Assembly (NCBI GenBank): GCA_035310145.1
Contig: DATGEL010000146.1
Coordinates: 1-51,038 of the forward strand
Source: Dehalococcoidia bacterium
GTDB lineage: Bacteria; Chloroflexota; Dehalococcoidia; CAUJGQ01
Reading direction: 5' to 3'
Length of the DNA: 51,038 nucleotides
Position numbers and translations under genes: made by a program. Below are positions 44,601 to 51,038 of this stretch, one piece after another. The notes below the pieces were generated by a model. It had not been told where the DNA came from. It did not search any database and saw only the letters and a list, made by a program, of their open reading frames with translations. Within the stretch, counting starts at the first letter, position 1. Each line of letters begins with the position of its first letter.

Positions 44601-44972
44601 GTGGCGCGGCTGCTGCATTCGGCCGGCTACCGCTTCTACGCGACGAGCGGCACGGCGGCGCTGCTGCGCGCGATCGATATCCCCGTCGAGCAGGTGGCGA
44701 AACGGGTGGCGGAAGGGCATCCGAACGTGATCGACGTGGTCTCCAGCGGGCTGGTGAACGCGGTGATCAATACGCCGGAAGGCGGCCGCGGTCCGGTGCG
44801 CGACGGCTTCAATATTCGCCGGGCCGCCGCCGAACGCCGCATCCCCTGCTTCACCTCGATCGACACGGCGCTGGCGGCGGCGCAGGCGCTGGCGGGCGGC
44901 GCTGGCTACCAGGTGCTGCCATTGCCGCAGTATCGCCAGCCCGCCGCGGCGGCGGAGTCCGCCGCGCGGTGA
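41679..44972 (+). CDS. carB: Carbamoyl-phosphate synthase large subunit
   Basis: Makes carbamoyl phosphate from bicarbonate, ammonia and two ATP, 1097 aa, full length. Two homologous ATP-grasp halves are visible: the first opens with [20 protein letters not shown], the second with [20 protein letters not shown]. The first half has the metal-site stretch [20 protein letters not shown], the second [19 protein letters not shown]. The C-terminal MGS-like allosteric domain runs from about residue 960 ([14 protein letters not shown]). It starts with GTG, with GAGGGAG upstream, and is coupled to the membrane-protein gene before it and to pyrK after it. Confidence 0.97.
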   Translation: MNKPSSVLIIGSGPIVIGQAAEFDYAGTQACKAMREEGVRSILVNSNPATIMTDEGIADVVYIEPLTVPVLERIIARERPEGLLATLGGQTGLNLAVALHEAGVLQKYDVRLLGTPLAAIQRAEDRELFKRMLAEIGEPVLEGETVTNLAAAHAALEHIGLPAVIRPAFTLGGTGGGIAFTLEEFDRIAQGGIDASPIHQVLVEKYLGGWKEVEYEVMRDGAGTCITVCNMENLDPMGVHTGDSIVVAPSQTLSDRDYQMLRTASLKIIRALGIEGGCNVQFSLGPRPDVTEWEPGDQQALPYYVIEVNPRVSRSSALASKATGYPIARVAAKIAVGRRLDEIANAVTQKTTAAFEPALDYVVVKIPRWPFDKFPLGDRSLGTQMKATGEVMAIDRTFEAALQKAVRSLEVGGRSLLWERPEWARDGEWPLAANDERLWTLIAMLRRRVEPLAIARQTGIDPWFLERLENLVAMEKRLLSEPLTPALLRRAKRMGFSDRQIGTLADLLPEQVREQRKQWQIRPVYKMVDTCAAEFDAATPYFYSTYEQENEAKPQAGPTALVIGSGPIRIGQGIEFDYCSVQAAWALQRAGYRALMANSNPETVSTDFDTCERLYFEPLDEEAVRDIIENETCGEAENGAGEPPSSIVQFGGQTAINLAGPLTAANLPIIGSDAEVIDLAEDRRRFEEFLQRIGVPQPPGSAVTNIDDALKTAQSIGYPVLVRPSYVLGGRAMEIVEGPQELIRYMGAAVELPSGRPILIDKYLQGKEVEVDAICDGAQVLIPGIMEHVERAGVHSGDSMAVYPGVRLREDEVETLVSYTERIGVALGAKGLINVQYVILRDPEGGPSSVYVLEVNPRGSRTVPFLSKVTGVPMVELAVNIMLGRSIAAQGYPAGLWPRQPLVAVKAPVFSMAKLVGVDTYLGPEMKSTGEVMGVDRTYPAALAKALLACDLMLPPNGAVLLTVADRDKADALDVARLLHSAGYRFYATSGTAALLRAIDIPVEQVAKRVAEGHPNVIDVVSSGLVNAVINTPEGGRGPVRDGFNIRRAAAERRIPCFTSIDTALAAAQALAGGAGYQVLPLPQYRQPAAAAESAAR

Positions 44973-45730
44973 TCGTGACGCGGGCGCGGGTCGTAGAAGC
45001 CGAGGAGCTGCTGCTCCCGTATGACCGTCTCGTGCTCGCAGCGCCCGAGCTGCCCGATCGCCCGCTGCCCGGCCAGTTCCTGATGATCCAGTGCGGCGAC
45101 GGCCTCGATCCCTTCCTGCCGCGCCCATTCTTCCTCACCAGCACGCTCGGCTCAGCGGGCGAAGGCCGGCGCTTCGGCCTGCTGGTTGCGGCGGCGGGCA
45201 AAGGCAGCGCCTGGCTGGCGGAGCGCCGGACCGGCGACACGCTGCGCGTGATCGGCTGGTGCGGCCGCGGCATGGCGCCGGCGGCGAGCACGCGCCACCT
45301 GCTGCTGGGCGGCGCCGCTATCGAGATCGCGCCGCTGCTGCTCATGGCCGAGCTGGCGGTTGTCCGCGGCGTCTCAGTCGCGCTGGTGACGGCGCCGGCC
45401 GCCGGCATGCCGGCCCTTCCGCCCGGCTTGCTGCCGCCGGAAGTCGAGGTAGAAATTGCGGCCGACGCGGGACCGGCGGCGGCAGGCGCGCTGATCGACC
45501 GGCTCGCCTGGGCCGACGAGGTGTTTGTCTGCGGCGACGACGCCGTGCTGCGCGAGCTGAGCGCCGGCCGCCTGCGGGCGCAGAGTCGCACGCCCGTTCA
45601 CGCGATGCGCTGGCAGCCGCTGCCCTGCGGCACGGGCTTGTGCATGGCCTGCCCGGTAGCGACGCGGCGTCAGGGCACGCGCCTCTTCTGCACGGACGGG
45701 CCATGGTTCGAGCTGCGCGATCTGGTCTGA
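44969..45730 (+). CDS. pyrK: Dihydroorotate dehydrogenase electron-transfer subunit (PyrK-like)
   Basis: Iron-sulfur flavoprotein of 253 aa that would pass electrons from class 1B dihydroorotate dehydrogenase to NAD. The FAD-binding region has PGQFLMIQC and [10 protein letters not shown]. The [2Fe-2S] ligands are C220, C225, C228 and C241 (C-x4-C-x2-C-x12-C). The glycine-rich nucleotide loop, normally GGGxGxAP, reads GGAAIEIAP here, so NAD binding may be altered. The GTG start overlaps the carB stop. No pyrD follows; the next gene is on the other strand. Confidence 0.88.
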   Translation: MIVTRARVVEAEELLLPYDRLVLAAPELPDRPLPGQFLMIQCGDGLDPFLPRPFFLTSTLGSAGEGRRFGLLVAAAGKGSAWLAERRTGDTLRVIGWCGRGMAPAASTRHLLLGGAAIEIAPLLLMAELAVVRGVSVALVTAPAAGMPALPPGLLPPEVEVEIAADAGPAAAGALIDRLAWADEVFVCGDDAVLRELSAGRLRAQSRTPVHAMRWQPLPCGTGLCMACPVATRRQGTRLFCTDGPWFELRDLV

Positions 45731-45743
45731 GGGGGCCGGCCGC

Positions 45744-46538
45744 TTAGCGATACTCGACGCGCGCTGCGAACAGGCGCTCGGCCTCGGCGCGGGCGGCGTT
45801 GAGCGAGGCCGCGGCGGCGCGCTGCAGCAGCCGCTGCGGGAAGGGCAGCTTCGGCCGCACGGTCACCGCCTGCTTCGGCGAGATATCGACCAGCTTCGCC
45901 GCCACGGCGACCGCGTGTTCGAGGTCGCCCAGCTCGTCGACCATGCCGCGCTCCAGCGCCTGCGGCGCCCAGAAGACCTCGCCGGTGGCCCAGCCGCGCA
46001 CCGTCTCCTTCGACACCTTGCGGCCCGCGGCAACCACGTCGATGAAGTGCTCGAAGAAGGCGCCGACCAGCGCCTCGTTCTTCGCCTTCTCCTGCTCCGA
46101 CTCCTCACGGAAGGGCAGCCCCATCCCTTTAAGCGGGCCCGTGGCCGTGACGCTGACCTTGACGCCGATCTTCTCCAGCAGCTCCTGCACCTGCGGCCGG
46201 ATCGTGATCACGCCGATGCTGCCGATGATGCTGGAGCGCTGCGCAATGATGCGCTGGCCGGCGCAGGCGATGAAGTAGGCGCCCGAGGCGCCGGTGCCGC
46301 GAATGAAGGCGATCACCGGCTTGCGCGCCGCCGCGCGGCGGATCTGGCCGTAAAGGTAATCCGACTCCGAGGCGGAGCCGCCCGGCGAATCGATGTCGAG
46401 CACCAGCGCCCGCACGCCGCGGTCCTCGCGCAATGCCTTGAACAGCGGCGCATAGCTGCGCGAGCGCACGCCGCCGCCGATCGTACCGTTCATCTCGACC
46501 ACGGCCACACGCGGCCGGTTGGGCAAAGGCAGATTCAT
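45744..46538 (-). CDS. sppA: SppA-type signal peptide peptidase (S49)
   Basis: Serine-lysine peptidase of 264 aa. The likely nucleophile is Ser85 in GTGASGAYFIACA and the base Lys137 in TATGPLKGMGLPF. LDIDSPGGSASESDYLY is the oxyanion-type glycine region of the family. There is no N-terminal transmembrane helix, unlike most SppA proteins, so it may be cytoplasmic or peripheral. I prefer the ATG at 46538 with GAGGAG upstream; a GTG at 46604 adds an unlikely leader. It is convergent with pyrK, 13 bp away. Confidence 0.88.
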   Translation of the reverse strand: MNLPLPNRPRVAVVEMNGTIGGGVRSRSYAPLFKALREDRGVRALVLDIDSPGGSASESDYLYGQIRRAAARKPVIAFIRGTGASGAYFIACAGQRIIAQRSSIIGSIGVITIRPQVQELLEKIGVKVSVTATGPLKGMGLPFREESEQEKAKNEALVGAFFEHFIDVVAAGRKVSKETVRGWATGEVFWAPQALERGMVDELGDLEHAVAVAAKLVDISPKQAVTVRPKLPFPQRLLQRAAAASLNAARAEAERLFAARVEYR

Positions 46539-46799
46539 CGCCGGGTCGCACTCCTCTGCGCTGGCCGCGGTGTCACGATCACGAATCTTCCACCAGTCTA
46601 CCACCTGCAGGCCCGCATCTCCGTCGCCGGCCTACCACCGTTTGACGTCATGAGACGGCTCGGTTGGGTATGCGCCGTTCCTGAGCTGCCGCCTACCCTG
46701 TCCCTGTCGCGCGGAAGGCGTGACGATGGCGCGGCGATCGAGTCAGCCCGCGCGGCTGCGGTCGATGACGCCGCGACAGACGACGGAGAGGAAGCGAAC

Positions 46800-46868
46800 A
46801 TGTACATCGGCGGGGGCCTGCTGGTCCTGATCATCATCATCATCATCCTGATTCTGATCTTCCGTTAA
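46800..46868 (+). CDS. 22-residue hydrophobic membrane microprotein
   Basis: A very short gene: a GGAGAGGAAG ribosome-binding site, ATG at 46800 and stop TAA at 46866-46868. The product begins MYIGGG, has about 15 Leu/Ile/Val residues in a row (mostly Ile) and ends in Phe-Arg, so it is a single membrane helix. Short proteins of the MYxGGG-plus-hydrophobic type occur in many actinobacterial and chloroflexal genomes to my knowledge, with no known function. The stop overlaps the stop of the convergent citrate synthase gene (TTAA). Confidence 0.65.
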   Translation: MYIGGGLLVLIIIIIILILIFR

Positions 46869-47998
46869 TCGCCGGCCGCGGGCCACTCGGCTGGCAGTTC
46901 GCGCGGTTCGGCCCCAACGTAGGCGGCACGCGGGCGGATCAGGCGGTTGCGCTCGTACTGTTCCAGGATGTGGGCGCACCAGCCGGCCAGCCGGCCCATG
47001 GCGAAGACCAGCGAGGAGAGCTGGTCGGGAATGTCCAGCGCCCGGTAGAGCACAAGCGTATAGAGATCGACGTTGGGAGGCGGCACGCCGCGCACGCGTG
47101 CCGCCTCGACGACTCCTTCGGTCGTCTCCAGCAGTTGACCTTGCCCGGCGGCGGGCGCCAGCCTCAGCGCCAGCTCGCGCATCAGTACGGCGCGCGGGTC
47201 CATGCCGCGGTAGACGGCGTGACCGAAGCCGGGCAGCACGGCGCCGGCGCGGGCGTAGCGCTCCACCACGCTCTCGGCGCCCTCCTCCTGCGCGGCGGCG
47301 AAGAGCGAGCGTAGCTGCCGGTCGATGCCGCCGTGCAGCGGTCCGCGCAGGGTGGAGAGGGCGGCGAGCACGCAGGAGATCAGGTCCGCGCGCGTCGAGG
47401 CGGCCACGCGGCCGGCGAAGGTCGAGGCGTTCAGCTCGTGGTCGGCGTAGAGGATCAGTACCTGCTCCAGCGCCCGCGCAGTCTCCGGCGCCGCGCCGCT
47501 TCCGCGCAGGGCCGCCAGAAATCGCGCGGCGATTCCCGCTTCCGGCGGCGGAAGCGGGAGGTCAGCGCCCGGGCGGCTGCCGGCAGCCGCTACCTCCGCG
47601 ACGAGCAGGACAACGGCGGAGAGCAGGCGCGCAACGGTGCCCGTCGTCACGGTTTCAACCGGGGCGCCCAGCTCGGCGACGTGCAGCCCGAGTAGAGGCA
47701 GCGCGGCCTGCAGGCGCACGCTCGGCGGCGCGCCGCCCGGCAGCGCCGCGATCGCCGTGCGCAGCGCCGCGGGCAGGGCCGCGCCCGCGGCGAGGTCCGC
47801 CTGCAACGCGGCGCGCTGGCCGGCTGAAGGCAGCTCACCGGTCCAGAGCAGCCAGGCGACCGCTTCGTAGCGGCAGCGGGCGGCGAGGTCTTCGACGCGG
47901 TAGCCGCGGTAGCGCAGTCCCTCGGCGTCGATCGAGCTGATCGCGGAGGGCAGCACCGTGACGCCGAACGGCTTGACCAGCTCGCCCGGCTCGGCCAT
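46865..47998 (-). CDS. Citrate synthase-family protein (paralogue 1)
   Basis: Citrate/2-methylcitrate synthase-like enzyme of 377 aa. The catalytic triad region is recognisable: LHGGIDRQL (His), GFGHAVYRGMDPR (His and Arg) and PPPNVDLYTLVLY (Asp). The opening GLRYRGYRVEDLAARC is typical. It is more divergent than the paralogue at 48511, with extra Ala/Gly/Pro-rich stretches. It follows an HTH gene by 2 bp, so it is co-translated and probably regulated by it. Which acyl-CoA it uses is not evident. Confidence 0.88.
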   Translation of the reverse strand: MAEPGELVKPFGVTVLPSAISSIDAEGLRYRGYRVEDLAARCRYEAVAWLLWTGELPSAGQRAALQADLAAGAALPAALRTAIAALPGGAPPSVRLQAALPLLGLHVAELGAPVETVTTGTVARLLSAVVLLVAEVAAAGSRPGADLPLPPPEAGIAARFLAALRGSGAAPETARALEQVLILYADHELNASTFAGRVAASTRADLISCVLAALSTLRGPLHGGIDRQLRSLFAAAQEEGAESVVERYARAGAVLPGFGHAVYRGMDPRAVLMRELALRLAPAAGQGQLLETTEGVVEAARVRGVPPPNVDLYTLVLYRALDIPDQLSSLVFAMGRLAGWCAHILEQYERNRLIRPRAAYVGAEPRELPAEWPAAGD

Positions 47999-48000
47999 CG

Positions 48001-48327
48001 CTAGCGCTCCGTCGCCCAGCGGTCGGCGCGGGGGAAGCCGCCCTGATCGGGCGGCACCGGCGGTTCAGCCTCGCTCGCTTCCGCTGCTGCCGGCGTCTCC
48101 GCGGTGGGCGCTGGCGCTGGTGACGGCGGCGCGGACGGCGACGACGGCTGCAGCGTGAGCAGGGCGTCGATCTCGGCCTTGCGGTAGAGGCGGTTGCGGC
48201 CGATGCCGCGGCGGAAGCTGCGCAGGCGGCCGCGCGAGACGTAGGCGTACAGCGTCTCGGGCTTGACGCCGAGGCTTGCGGCGGCCTCGTGCACGTCCAG
48301 GTACAGCTCGCCGTGAATGTCGATCAT
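48001..48327 (-). CDS. Excisionase/MerR-type HTH DNA-binding protein
   Basis: Regulator of 108 aa. Residues 8-58 form a winged HTH of the excisionase/MerR class: YLDVHEAAASLGVKPETLYA, then YVSRGRLRSFRRG and YRKAEIDALL. The remaining 50 residues are a Pro/Ala/Ser/Glu tail with no predicted fold. Such a domain is often encoded beside, or fused to, citrate synthases in actinobacteria, which fits its place between two citrate synthase genes. It probably binds the AT-rich site at 48394. GGGGAG precedes the ATG. Confidence 0.85.
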   Translation of the reverse strand: MIDIHGELYLDVHEAAASLGVKPETLYAYVSRGRLRSFRRGIGRNRLYRKAEIDALLTLQPSSPSAPPSPAPAPTAETPAAAEASEAEPPVPPDQGGFPRADRWATER

Positions 48328-48393
48328 CGTGCGCTCCCCGATCTCAGTGTAGGGGCTGGCGCGGCGGCGTCAACGCGGCGCGGTATCGACAAA

Positions 48394-48417
48394 TCAATAT
48401 GAATCAATAGATATTGA
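48394..48417. promoter_or_regulatory. AT-rich operator between the HTH gene and citrate synthase 2
   Basis: TCAATAT (48394-48400) and ATATTGA (48411-48417) form a perfect inverted repeat with a 10-bp spacer. AATCAATA also occurs twice in direct order (48392-48399 and 48402-48409), exactly one helical turn apart. This AT-rich patch is unusual in the surrounding GC-rich DNA and lies midway between the two divergent starts, so it probably holds both promoters and the regulator's binding site. Confidence 0.6.
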
Positions 48418-48510
48418 CTTCCATCCAGTTTCATCGCACCATGGCCGTGGGACGGCGCGCGACCGGCGCCGCCGGCGACGACCGCCCCCGAACGCTGAGG
48501 AGGCGAAGTC

Positions 48511-49671
48511 ATGACGACGATGGCGAAGGCCGGCCTGGAAGACGTGATCGCCTGCACATCCGCGATCTGCGAGATCGACGGCGTGCACGGCAAGCTCTAC
48601 TATCGCGGCTACGACACCGACGAGCTGGTCGAGTTGAGCTTCGAGGCCGTCTGCCACCTGCTCTGGACGGGCGAGCTGGCGAGCGCAGCGCAGCTCGCGG
48701 CGCTGCGCTGGGCCTTCGCGGACGAGCGCCGGCTGCCCGACGAGGTGATCGCGCTGCTGCGCGGCCTGCCGGCAGCCACGCACCCGCTCACGGCGCTGCG
48801 CACCGCCGTCTCCGCGCTCGGCGCCCTCGACGCCGACGGCGAAGACGGCTCGACCGAGGCGAACCTGCGCAAGACGCGGCGGCTGACCGTGCAGGCGCCG
48901 CTGATCGTCGGCGCCTTCTACCGCCTGCGCTCGGGCAAGGAGCCGGTCGCGCCGGCGCCGTCGGACAGCATCGCCGCCAGCCTGCTGCGCGCCGTGCTGG
49001 GCACGGCGCCCTCGGCAGAGGCCGAACGGGCGATCGACGCGGCGCTGATCCTGCACGCCGACCACGAGCTGAACGCCTCGACCTTCGCCGCCCGCGTCGC
49101 CGCCGCGACGGAGACCGACCTGCACGCGGCGATCACCGCGGCCTGCGCCGTGCTCAAAGGTCCCAAGCACGGCGGCGCCAACGAGGACGTGCTGGTGATG
49201 CTGGAAGAGATCGGCGCGCCCGACCGCGCCGAGGTGTACGTGAAGCAGAAGCTCGCCTGGCGCGAGACGCTGCCGCCGGCCGAGCGCCAGATGATCAAGG
49301 CCCGCTTCTCCGGCTTCGGCCACCGCGTCTACAAGGTGGACGACCCGCGCGCCGCCCACCTGCGCCGCATGGCCGCCGTGCTGGCGGACAGCGACGCCCG
49401 CACGGCCAACTGGCTGGCGATCGCCGACCGGGTGCGCGCGATCATGGCGGCGGAGAAGGGGCTGAAGGTCAACGTCGACTTCTACTCGGCGCTGGTCTAC
49501 CAGTCGCTCGGCATTCCCGTCGACCTGAACACCAGCCTCTTCGCCGTCTCGCGCATGGCGGGCTGGACGGCGCACGCGCTGGAGCAGTACGCCAACAACC
49601 GCCTGATCCGCCCCCGCGCCGAGTACACCGGCGCCCGCGGCCGCCACGTGCCGGCGGACGCCGCGCGCTGA
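48511..49671 (+). CDS. Citrate synthase/2-methylcitrate synthase (paralogue 2)
   Basis: Condenses acetyl-CoA (or propionyl-CoA) with oxaloacetate, 386 aa, standard type II length. Active-site segments: GPKHGGANEDV (His), FSGFGHRVYKVDDPR (His, Arg) and VNVDFYSALVYQSLG (Asp). LYYRGYDTDELVELSFEAVC is the N-terminal signature. GAGGAGG lies before the ATG. Divergent from the HTH gene, with the AT-rich operator in between. It is better conserved than paralogue 1 and is the likelier TCA-cycle or methylcitrate enzyme. Confidence 0.93.
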   Translation: MTTMAKAGLEDVIACTSAICEIDGVHGKLYYRGYDTDELVELSFEAVCHLLWTGELASAAQLAALRWAFADERRLPDEVIALLRGLPAATHPLTALRTAVSALGALDADGEDGSTEANLRKTRRLTVQAPLIVGAFYRLRSGKEPVAPAPSDSIAASLLRAVLGTAPSAEAERAIDAALILHADHELNASTFAARVAAATETDLHAAITAACAVLKGPKHGGANEDVLVMLEEIGAPDRAEVYVKQKLAWRETLPPAERQMIKARFSGFGHRVYKVDDPRAAHLRRMAAVLADSDARTANWLAIADRVRAIMAAEKGLKVNVDFYSALVYQSLGIPVDLNTSLFAVSRMAGWTAHALEQYANNRLIRPRAEYTGARGRHVPADAAR

Positions 49672-49693
49672 GCGCCCCTCTCGGCGGTGGTGC

Positions 49694-49731
49694 ACACCGC
49701 GAGACCGCCCTATTGGACGGTCTCGCGGTGT
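49694..49731. terminator. Bidirectional terminator-like hairpin
   Basis: ACACCGCGAGACCG (49694-49707) pairs perfectly over 14 bp with 49718-49731 around a 10-nt loop. It lies between the convergent citrate synthase and DUF262 genes. No T run on either side. Confidence 0.6.
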
Positions 49732-49769
49732 CGATGTGGCCGCGCGCTCAGAGCGAAGCGGGCCTTCGT

Positions 49770-51038
49770 TTACGCAACCGCATCGTCGTCGTCGATCTCG
49801 TCTTCGGCCTCTTCAGTTGGCATGCCATCTCGGGCGACAGGCTTGCCCATAACGCGCTCGATGCCCTGAATGAGCGACTCCTCTCGCGCCGCGAAAAATT
49901 CACTAAAACGGTCGGCGCGAAGCAAACCGGGATCAATCAGATGAGACCGCAGTATCTCATCCATGCGTTCGGGGCTGATTTTCGCGGTCCGTTCGAGGTG
50001 CTGCAGGTAGCTGCTTGGGGCATTCCCCCCGATCATTCGATTTGTACGCGCTGAAACTGGAGTTTTATTGACGATACTATTAAATACTGATGGACTCATT
50101 TGCTGTTTGACACACCAGTCTCGTGGAAAGATGTGATGGATATCGATCGACTCATCGTAGTATGTTTGCTGATCTATGGTGTCTCCTGTGCGGAAATCCA
50201 TTCCACCTCCGCGCATCAGTAGCGCATGAATGCCCTTGTACGCAGCGCTGATTCGCATACGAACGCTGAGCAGACGAGATGCTGTGAAATTCGCGTCACG
50301 TATGGTATCCGGCTCTACTCCACCGTGGATCCACGCCAACACTTGCGGCAAATCCTTCGCGAATCGGCTCTCGATGGCGCCGCCATATAACTCGCCGAAC
50401 ACGCCGCACCAGTACCAGCGGGCGAGTTTGGCTTGCACACCATCGTTCTCGCCGTCCTTGCCAAGTACCGCGAACAGCGCTGCAAGTGGTGTCAGTTGTG
50501 TCCTATACGGTAAGTCTCGTGCGGTGAAGATTCGCTGTGAACGTAGGAATCTTGCAACCTGCTCGAAGGCAGCGGTGACCGACTCGGCCCACTCCTGATA
50601 ATCGAGAAGCGTGAGCTTCAGTACGTCCTTGCGCTTGCAACTAATTCCCGGAGAACGCTCCGATGTTGCCTCGTCTGCCTCGGCGTTGAGCTGGCGGGCC
50701 CGCGTGGACAGCAGCGAAATGGCTTGAAGGAAGTCGGTGTTCTCAACGCTCTCCAACGCCCGGTGCCTGCGCAGCCGCTTTAGGCGTGCGTCCCAGTCGT
50801 CACGGAGGTTAAAGTCGTCGGCTGCGAATGTCGCCGTAAGCAGTTCGAATACGGTCAGGGATACTCCGCCTGTGTTGACTTTCTCGAAGACCTGGCACAC
50901 CGCCTCCTTCGGAGTCTCCTTCCCAAGAAGTATTACCGGGATATGGTACTGCTTGAACCGCCCCGGGTATCCTGGAGGCTCCGGACTTTGAGAGGACGGA
51001 GCAATGGCAAAGGTGACCAGGTACCCTGCCGAGTTACG
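49770..51038 (-). CDS. DUF262/GmrSD-like protein, 5' end outside the window
   Basis: The frame stays open to the window edge; 422 C-terminal residues are visible. Early blocks HIPVILLGKETPKEAVCQVF and FEKVNTGGVSLTVFELLTA match the DUF262 ParB/Srx-like domain of GmrS-type proteins. The middle is helical. Near the end IDIHHIFPRDWC followed by NKTPVSARTNRMIGG is an HNH-type motif of the DUF1524 kind. Such proteins include type IV restriction enzymes against modified phage DNA. The N-terminal DGQQR-type motif is not in view. The DNA is clearly less GC-rich and its codon use more mixed than upstream, a sign of transfer. The ending is very acidic (EEAEDEIDDDD). Confidence 0.85.
   Translation of the reverse strand, partial: RNSAGYLVTFAIAPSSQSPEPPGYPGRFKQYHIPVILLGKETPKEAVCQVFEKVNTGGVSLTVFELLTATFAADDFNLRDDWDARLKRLRRHRALESVENTDFLQAISLLSTRARQLNAEADEATSERSPGISCKRKDVLKLTLLDYQEWAESVTAAFEQVARFLRSQRIFTARDLPYRTQLTPLAALFAVLGKDGENDGVQAKLARWYWCGVFGELYGGAIESRFAKDLPQVLAWIHGGVEPDTIRDANFTASRLLSVRMRISAAYKGIHALLMRGGGMDFRTGDTIDQQTYYDESIDIHHIFPRDWCVKQQMSPSVFNSIVNKTPVSARTNRMIGGNAPSSYLQHLERTAKISPERMDEILRSHLIDPGLLRADRFSEFFAAREESLIQGIERVMGKPVARDGMPTEEAEDEIDDDDAVA

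Noticed and set aside
41319-45128. A 1269-codon open frame antisense to carB
   Set aside because: Its product is a low-complexity Arg/Ala/Gly/His-rich string with no domain. The frame opposite GC-rich codons stays open by composition, and carB on the other strand is unmistakable.
48414-48442. TTGACT at 48414 with a -10 at 48437 as promoter of citrate synthase 2
   Set aside because: Spacing is right, but CACCAT is a poor -10. I kept the region as an operator and left the promoter unassigned.

Overview
The window is 51 kb of GC-rich bacterial chromosome with long GC-rich codons, many GTG/TTG starts and frequent stop/start overlaps. I see no rRNA, tRNA, CRISPR array, transposase or phage genes. 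The gene mix fits a soil or aquatic heterotroph, most likely Chloroflexota, with Actinomycetota as the alternative. It includes Tad/Flp pili under a cyclic-di-GMP riboswitch, a PyrR-attenuated pyr operon, an F420/LLM-type oxidoreductase, CaiB-type CoA transferases and many small-molecule hydrolases. The phylum is an inference from gene content only.

Layout. 1-4 kb: a terminator from an upstream gene, then a peptide/nickel-type ABC importer (binding lipoprotein and two permeases, no ATPases). 4-11.4 kb: accessory metabolism, with a CGNR regulator, a DinB/ClbS-like protein, a PaaI thioesterase, a CocE hydrolase, and an oxalyl-CoA-decarboxylase-like ThDP enzyme beside a family III CoA transferase. 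11.4-19.5 kb: a Tad pilus locus made of a GEMM-I (c-di-GMP) riboswitch, four tandem Flp pilins separated by strong hairpins, TadZ, TadA, TadB, TadC and a membrane-anchored M23 peptidase. 19.6-25.7 kb: a secreted protein, a luciferase-like oxidoreductase with a coupled small ORF, an NMT1/TauT-type binding protein broken by an in-frame TGA, a MoaD/ThiS-like protein, a Tat-exported conserved protein and a Gfo/Idh/MocA oxidoreductase. 25.7-36 kb: a membrane-tethered LuxR-type regulator with an external NHL propeller, a beta-CASP metallo-hydrolase, an M20 peptidase, a DHA2 exporter, a DUF4287/DUF5655 protein, a large alpha/beta hydrolase and trehalose-6-phosphate synthase. 36.3-45.7 kb: the pyr operon pyrR-pyrB-pyrC-carA-(GNAT)-(membrane protein)-carB-pyrK behind a PyrR-box/terminator leader. 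45.7-49.7 kb: SppA, a 22-residue membrane microprotein, and two citrate synthase paralogues around an excisionase-type HTH gene with an AT-rich operator. 49.7 kb to the end: the 3' part of a DUF262/GmrSD-like gene in visibly lower-GC DNA, possibly the edge of a defence island.

Two families of intergenic repeats are scattered through the window. One is a hairpin-forming MITE-like element with ends reading TCGGCCCTCA (two good copies and one relative). The other is a purine-rich heptamer repeat (GGAANAG-type), in two cases arranged as a long inverted repeat.

The best candidates for a little-described system are the riboswitch/four-pilin/M23 Tad locus, the LuxR-TM-NHL regulator, the pyr operon with two inserted genes between carA and carB, and the DUF262 gene at the edge.
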